Origin: an uncultured Lachnospiraceae bacterium
GTDB lineage: Bacteria; Bacillota; Clostridia; Lachnospirales; Lachnospiraceae
Direction of reading: 5' to 3'
DNA: 10,696 nt
Assembly (NCBI GenBank): GCA_910577765.1
Contig: CAJTOV010000130.1
Span: 1-10,696 of the forward strand
The notes under the pieces were generated by a model that searched no databases, was not told where the DNA came from, and saw only the letters and a program-made list of their open reading frames with translations. Numbering within the stretch: the first letter of the stretch is position 1; each line of letters opens with the position of its first letter. The translations under genes and the position numbers were made by a program. Shown piece after piece: positions 6,881-10,696 of this stretch.

Positions 6881-6903
6881 TTATTTCACAAGTATAGTAC
6901 AAT
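6875..6903 (+). promoter_or_regulatory. Probable sigma-A promoter of tag
   Basis: The -35 box TGGACA (6875-6880) and -10 box TACAAT (6898-6903) each differ from consensus by one base and are separated by exactly 17 nt. The local sequence is AT-rich, unlike the flanking coding DNA. Transcription would begin near 6910, giving a leader of roughly 105 nt before the tag start at 7015. The -35 box coincides with the conserved ACTGGAC end of the repeat. Confidence 0.75.
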
Positions 6904-7014
6904 AAACCAGAACAACAAAAACGGTTACTACCATATGGGAATTTGCAGGAAATTTTTCATAAGACAGGATGGGGACAGAATTTATGACTGATAAAATAGA
7001 AAGGAGCCACACGC

Positions 7015-7602
7015 ATGGAATGGACTGACGGAAAAACACGCTGCCAGTGGGCCAACCCAAAGAATCCCCTGTATATCCGCTATCACGACGAAGAGTGGGG
7101 CGTCCCGGTCCGGGATGACCGCAAGCTGTTTGAGATGCTGGTGCTGGAGAGCTTTCAGGCAGGCCTTTCCTGGGAATGTGTGCTGAACAAGCGGGAGGCA
7201 TTCCGGGAGGCCTTTGACCGGTTTGACCTGGACAAGGTCTGTGCCTACGATGAGGAGCGCTTTGAGAAGCTCCGGGAGAATCCGGGGATCATCCGCAACC
7301 GGGGAAAGATCCGGGCGGCCACAGCCAATGGCCGGATCTTCCGGGATATCCAGCGGGAGTGGGGCAGCTTCTCGGATTATATCTGGCACTGGACAGAAGG
7401 AAAGGTAGTCTATGAAAAGGGAGAGAGCCGCTCCGGGCTCTCGGACCGGATTTCCCAGGATCTGAAAAAACGGGGAATGAAATTCGTGGGAACCACCATT
7501 GTGTATGCCTACCTCCAGGCAATCGGAGTCATTGATTCCCACGAAGACGGCTGCTTCCTGGAGCACAGAACCAGCGCCCAGGATGCCCCCTGCAAATCAT
7601 AA
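7015..7602 (+). CDS. tag: DNA-3-methyladenine glycosylase I
   Basis: A 195-residue cytoplasmic base-excision repair enzyme that removes 3-methyladenine from alkylated DNA by cleaving the N-glycosidic bond. It matches the family along its whole length: RCQWA, PLYIRYHDEEWGVP, LFEMLVLESFQAGLSW, GIIRNRGKI, KKRGMKFVGTT, and SHEDGC near the C-terminus. By alignment with E. coli Tag, the zinc site is Cys10, His24, His176 and Cys180, and Glu45 is the conserved acid of the base pocket. All are present, so the enzyme should be active. The start is supported by AAAGGAG at 7000-7006, 8 nt upstream. The gene has its own promoter and a terminator directly after it, so it is probably a single-gene transcript, separate from the transport operon. 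There is no sign of adaptive-response (Ada-type) control nearby. Confidence 0.97.
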   Translation: MEWTDGKTRCQWANPKNPLYIRYHDEEWGVPVRDDRKLFEMLVLESFQAGLSWECVLNKREAFREAFDRFDLDKVCAYDEERFEKLRENPGIIRNRGKIRAATANGRIFRDIQREWGSFSDYIWHWTEGKVVYEKGESRSGLSDRISQDLKKRGMKFVGTTIVYAYLQAIGVIDSHEDGCFLEHRTSAQDAPCKS

Positions 7603-7616
7603 CATACGGTATTGGG

Positions 7617-7648
7617 AAGGGCAGCAAAACATTCAGCTGCCTTTTTTT
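7617..7648 (+). terminator. Intrinsic terminator after tag
   Basis: The 5' arm (7617-7625, AAGGGCAGC) pairs with 7636-7644 (GCTGCCTTT) to give nine pairs including one G-T, around a 10-nt loop, running into seven T residues (7642-7648). It begins 15 nt after the tag stop. On the other strand the hairpin has no T-run, so it acts only on + strand transcripts. Its 3' half overlaps the last codons of the converging flippase gene (stop at 7633-7635). Confidence 0.88.
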
Positions 7649-9195
7649 GTCAGATGAAACACCAGCAAAAGCCCTCCATAGCAGGCCCCCAGGGACCCGA
7701 TTCCCAGGGCTGTCTCTGCCAGCACCGGGAAGCCCCTGGCATAAGGGAACATTTCCTCCACAAAATAATAGATTCCTATGGAGATCACCAGAAATACACA
7801 GGGCTTCACGATCATTTCCCAGGCGTTCCAGGTAAACGGAATGCTTTTATGTAAGGCACAAAGATGCAGCAGGGCCAGGAGAATCTCACAGAACAGCATG
7901 CCCAGCAGCAGAGCCAGAATCCCGTACCGGGGAATGCCAAAGTACACGAACCCGATCCGCACCACCAGGGCCGTGGTATTGTGGAGAAAGGTAGTCTGGG
8001 TCCTGCCAAGGCCGTTTAAGATGCTTCCCATGGTGGTGGAGAGATACAGAAAAGGACACAGCCAGGCAAGCACCTGGATGTAGAATCCGGCAGTCTCATT
8101 GTGGAAGACACCGGCTCCCAGGGTATCTCCAAACAGGGTAAACACACCGATGGAAAAGATCCCCATATACATGCTGTAGCGCAGGGACATGGCAATGCTG
8201 GACAGGATACTCTGGTAGCGGCCTGCCGCCTGGTCCTGGGCAATGCTGGGCAGAAGCAGGACTGCCATGGAGTTGGTGATGGCAGAGGGAAACAGGATAA
8301 AGGGCAGGGCCATACCTGTCAGCACCCCGTACACAGCCAGGGCGTCTCCCGCCGTCAGACCGGACATCTGCAGACGGCTGGGTATCCAGATGGCCTCTAA
8401 GCTGGCCAGTACATTGAGCACCAGACGGTTGGCCATCAGCGGAAGGGCCAGGGCCAGAAGCGGGACGGCTACGGCAGGAAAGGCAAGGCCGGAAGCCGCC
8501 TGGCCAGGGCCCGGAAGTCCGGTCCTGTCACGGTCCCGGGCCGGGGTTTCCTGGGGCGGGTATACCCACAGACACAGGAAGGTGAATGCGGCCGAAGCAG
8601 CCTCCCCGGCCAGATGTCCCATGACGGCCAGATGGACGGTGATGATGTGGCCCAGGCCGGTCCAGTAGCCGGCAATGGCAAAGACCACCCCCATGCGGAC
8701 CACCTGCTCGGCGATCTGGGAAAAAGCCGGTACACGGGATTTCTGCATGCCATAGTAGTAGCCGTTGACGCAGGCATGGGCAGCGGCAAAAGGCACGGAG
8801 ATTCCCAGAAGGGGCAGAAATTCCCCGCACCGGGGCTCCATCAGCACCTGGGTGGCCAGGAACCGGGCATTGCGGCAGATCAGCCAGGCCAGCACCAGGG
8901 ACATGCCCATGGAAAGCACGGTGCCGGTACGGAAGATGGAACGTCCCTTTGACGTATGGGAAGCAATATACTGGGACATGGCTGTCTGGACCGATCCGGC
9001 ACATAAGGCAAAGCAGATGCCGAATACAGGATGCATCAGGTTATAAAGCCCAAGCCCCTCGGCCCCGATGGTGCGGGACAGAAAGATCCGGTAGAAGAAT
9101 CCCAGAACCCGGCAGGCAAAGCCGCTTGCGGTCAACAAAAGCGTGCCCGTAAGAAAGGCACGCTTTTTTGGTGATAATTGGGAAAGCAGGTTCAT
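7633..9195 (-). CDS. SpoVB-type polysaccharide/lipid flippase (MurJ superfamily)
   Basis: A 520-residue multi-pass membrane protein, hydrophobic along nearly its whole length, with the usual size for SpoVB/MurJ-like flippases of the MOP superfamily. The N-terminal signature is clear: SGFACRVLGFFYRIFLSRTIG at about residues 24-44, then AEGLGLYNLMHPVFGI, followed by many helices with short loops. A charged, Pro-rich cytoplasmic loop (PPQETPARDRDRTGLPGPG) lies near the middle, between the two six-to-seven helix halves. Members move undecaprenyl-linked sugars or lipid II across the membrane; SpoVB proper serves spore cortex synthesis. I cannot say whether this is the true SpoVB or a paralogue. 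The start ATG has a short GGAG site 6 nt upstream. It is the third gene of a minus-strand run, 24 nt after the peptidase gene. A terminator-like hairpin overlies codons 10-20. Confidence 0.88.
   Translation of the reverse strand: MNLLSQLSPKKRAFLTGTLLLTASGFACRVLGFFYRIFLSRTIGAEGLGLYNLMHPVFGICFALCAGSVQTAMSQYIASHTSKGRSIFRTGTVLSMGMSLVLAWLICRNARFLATQVLMEPRCGEFLPLLGISVPFAAAHACVNGYYYGMQKSRVPAFSQIAEQVVRMGVVFAIAGYWTGLGHIITVHLAVMGHLAGEAASAAFTFLCLWVYPPQETPARDRDRTGLPGPGQAASGLAFPAVAVPLLALALPLMANRLVLNVLASLEAIWIPSRLQMSGLTAGDALAVYGVLTGMALPFILFPSAITNSMAVLLLPSIAQDQAAGRYQSILSSIAMSLRYSMYMGIFSIGVFTLFGDTLGAGVFHNETAGFYIQVLAWLCPFLYLSTTMGSILNGLGRTQTTFLHNTTALVVRIGFVYFGIPRYGILALLLGMLFCEILLALLHLCALHKSIPFTWNAWEMIVKPCVFLVISIGIYYFVEEMFPYARGFPVLAETALGIGSLGACYGGLLLVFHLTKKGS
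9137..9169. promoter_or_regulatory. Terminator-like hairpin inside the 5' end of the flippase gene
   Basis: A perfect 11-bp inverted repeat (AAAAGCGTGCC / GGCACGCTTTT) with a 9-nt loop lies over codons 10-20 of the flippase gene. On the flippase (minus) strand it runs into four T residues; on the + strand into six. It therefore has the form of a bidirectional intrinsic terminator, but within coding DNA. It could work as an attenuator of the flippase gene or as a stop for antisense transcripts. Confidence 0.7.
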
Positions 9196-9219
9196 AAATG
9201 CTCCAGAAACGGGGAATTG

Positions 9220-10101
9220 TTACAGTGTATGCGGCAGGCCGGGGAAACATGAAAACCGTTTGCCTGCCTGCCCGTTCTCCAGGCTGTGAACCACTGCTTC
9301 CAGGTACCTGTATACGGTTTCCATGGCTTCCGGCTGAATCCATTCCAGCCCGTCCCGGAAGCCTCCGTGCATGGTGGTAACCACCTCCATCTGGCCCAGC
9401 ATCATATCGAACTCCGGAGGACGTCCCAGAAACCCTTCCCCGTAGGTGGCAAGAGCCTTTAAATAGGAAATATCCCACCGGGGGACCATGGCCATACTAA
9501 GAACCGGAATCCGGGTGCGGGCAAAAGAGCTTTCATCCCCCTTGGGAAGGAAGCGCACCACCTGGCCGGAAAAGGGCTCCAGAAAAGCCTTGCGGCAGAA
9601 GGGACGGAACAGGGCGGACTTTTCATGGCCTCTGCCGCAGATGACCAGGCTGTCCCCGTAGCCGCACATGTCCAGATTGATGACCCCGGCCAGGGTCTGC
9701 TTATCCATCCGGGATACATACAGCCGGCTGCCGGAAAACCCGCTTTCCTCCCCGTCAAAGAAGGCGAATTTCACGGCAGCGCCTTCCCCTGCCAGCGCTT
9801 TGGCCAGGGTGACCAGGATACACAGGGAGGCGGCGTTGTCATTGACCCCCAGACTTCCGAAAGCCGCGTCATAGTGGGCGCAAAGCAGCAGGCCCGGCCT
9901 TTTGCTGGCAGCCTCTCCCGGCTCCACCAGATAGTTGCGGACACCTCTGGGAAGCTTTACGGAGGGATCCTCCTCCTGGAGGGTAAAGGCAAGTCCCTCT
10001 GCCGCCAGCACCTGCTCCAGGGCGGCCCGCCGTCGGTCCGGGTCCCTGCAGGCCAGGGTTTCCAGGTGAAGGATCAGACGCTGCTGCAACGGTTTGTCCA
10101 T
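9220..10101 (-). CDS. M28-family zinc metallopeptidase (aminopeptidase-like)
   Basis: A 293-residue peptidase with no signal peptide or membrane segment, so probably cytoplasmic. The two-zinc site of family M28 is visible in order: His76 (AHYDAAFGS), Asp88 (GVNDNAAS, bridging ligand), Glu118-Glu119 (FFDGEESGFSGS, catalytic base and ligand), Asp144 (INLDMCGYGD), and His245 (TTMHGGFRD). Family members remove N-terminal residues from peptides or cleave related amide bonds. The true substrate is not evident. The ATG at 10101 is chosen because it lies 4 nt after the stop of the preceding gene, implying translational coupling; upstream in-frame ATGs would overlap that gene and add an unlikely Pro-rich stretch. 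The ribosome site is weak (GGGGAAT), which fits coupling. It lies between a YhcH-like gene and the flippase gene. Confidence 0.88.
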   Translation of the reverse strand: MDKPLQQRLILHLETLACRDPDRRRAALEQVLAAEGLAFTLQEEDPSVKLPRGVRNYLVEPGEAASKRPGLLLCAHYDAAFGSLGVNDNAASLCILVTLAKALAGEGAAVKFAFFDGEESGFSGSRLYVSRMDKQTLAGVINLDMCGYGDSLVICGRGHEKSALFRPFCRKAFLEPFSGQVVRFLPKGDESSFARTRIPVLSMAMVPRWDISYLKALATYGEGFLGRPPEFDMMLGQMEVVTTMHGGFRDGLEWIQPEAMETVYRYLEAVVHSLENGQAGKRFSCFPGLPHTL

Positions 10102-10105
10102 GGGA

Positions 10106-10615
10106 CTATTCCCCGCCCAGGCAGGCATCCATGGGCACCTTAATGACGATTTTGCGGATGGGGGCCGGGGCAGTGCCGGTCTGGATGGCAGGAATATGCA
10201 CATCCCAGGGGAAATAGACGGCATAAGTCCCCACAGTCATCTGGATGGTCCCCTCGGCAGCAGAAGGCTGGTTTTTGTAGAACAGAATATCCCTGGCAGT
10301 GTCCAGCAGATCCTCGTCCACCTGGCCGGTGCCGTCGTCGCTGTAATAGCCGGCCTGCTCCGGTCCTCCGGCAGCCAGGAACTGGACGTCAATATTCTTC
10401 CGGTGAATCTCCGGCCGCAGGCTCTCCCTGGGAGCCGTAGTCAGGTCCAGTACCTGGAGAATCATAGGCACACCTTCCAGCTCCAGGTCAAATTTCCCCG
10501 GCTCATGGGCCGCCAGGTCCGTATCTTTCAGAAACCGGATGGCATTCTGAAGAGGCGCCGGAAGGACGGCGATCTGCTGGTCAATCATGGCGTTGCTGAC
10601 ATTTCCGTAAATCAT
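10106..10615 (-). CDS. YhcH/YjgK/YiaL (DUF386) family cupin-like protein
   Basis: A 169-residue soluble protein of the YhcH/YjgK/YiaL family, a beta-sandwich fold related to cupins and to EbgC (beta-galactosidase small subunit). Family features are present: MIYGNVSN at the start, then EIHRKNIDVQFLAAGGPEQAGY at residues 69-90, a TARDILFY segment with Asp109, VGTYAVYFPWDVHIP at 128-142, and a basic IRKIVIKV strand near the end. His71 and His140 are likely metal ligands. Some members act on sugar anomers (NanQ on sialic acid); others such as TabA affect biofilm formation, so the exact role here is open. The start has a strong AGGAGGA site at 10622-10628. It is the first gene of the minus-strand run, with the right repeat copy 27 nt upstream of its start codon. 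Confidence 0.93.
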   Translation of the reverse strand: MIYGNVSNAMIDQQIAVLPAPLQNAIRFLKDTDLAAHEPGKFDLELEGVPMILQVLDLTTAPRESLRPEIHRKNIDVQFLAAGGPEQAGYYSDDGTGQVDEDLLDTARDILFYKNQPSAAEGTIQMTVGTYAVYFPWDVHIPAIQTGTAPAPIRKIVIKVPMDACLGGE

Positions 10616-10642
10616 AAAAATTCCTCCTGAAATTTAATAATC

Positions 10643-10696
10643 GTTACAGTTCACGGGGCGGGGAAAACTGGACGGAAACAGACGTCAAGCTGGCTT
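10643..10696 (+). repeat. Right copy of the 54-bp dispersed/inverted repeat
   Basis: On the + strand it reads GTTACAGTTCACGGG (10643-10657), a 4-nt spacer, GGAAAACTGGAC (10662-10673) and a tail ending in AAGCTGGCTT at the last base given. It is the inverted partner of 20-73. The match reaches the final base, so the true repeat may extend beyond what is visible. It lies just upstream of the YhcH-like gene, in the same position relative to the minus-strand run as the left copy has to the plus-strand operon. Confidence 0.9.

Noticed and set aside
10102..10224. Longer peptidase starting at 10224
   Set aside because: It would overlap the YhcH-like gene by over 100 nt and add a Pro/Ser-rich stretch unlike M28 peptidases; the coupled ATG at 10101 fits better.
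20..10696. Composite transposon bounded by terminal inverted repeats
   Set aside because: No transposase or recombinase lies between the repeats, no target duplication can be seen, and a third related copy inside points to a dispersed repeat family instead.

Overview
The window is GC-rich, densely coded DNA. It looks like a chromosomal segment of a Firmicute, most likely a GC-rich member of the Lachnospiraceae (Clostridia). The pointers are strong AGGAGG-type ribosome binding sites, a lipoprotein-anchored sugar-type ABC importer without its own ATPase, a SpoVB-type flippase, and intergenic repeats carrying hairpins. The taxonomic placement is an inference from protein style and gene content. 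No rRNA, tRNA, CRISPR array, transposase or integrase is visible.

Left part (134-6797, + strand): a five-gene run that looks like one operon. It encodes a 774-residue lipoprotein with a beta-propeller-like N-terminal half and a family 1 solute-binding C-terminal half, two CUT1-type sugar permeases with EAA loops, a HlyD/MacA-like adaptor with a very long coiled coil, and a small one-helix protein that looks like an isolated MacB periplasmic core domain. Parts of an importer and parts of an exporter-like MacA/MacB apparatus therefore sit together, and neither half has an ATPase in view. This is the most unusual content of the window.

Middle (6797-7648): a hairpin-bearing intergenic repeat, a good sigma-A-type promoter whose -35 box lies inside the repeat, the tag gene (3-methyladenine DNA glycosylase I), and an intrinsic terminator that overlaps the end of the converging gene.

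Right part (10615-7633, - strand): a tight three-gene run encoding a YhcH/YjgK/YiaL (DUF386) cupin-like protein, a cytoplasmic M28-family metallopeptidase and a SpoVB/MurJ-superfamily flippase. A near-perfect terminator-like hairpin lies within the first 20 codons of the flippase gene.

Ends: positions 20-73 and 10643-10696 are inverted copies of the same 54-bp sequence, with 51 of 54 positions identical. The middle repeat shares both flanks of that sequence but carries about 56 nt with two hairpins between them. The three copies define a dispersed repeat family, and its presence at both edges may also explain why the sequence begins and ends here.
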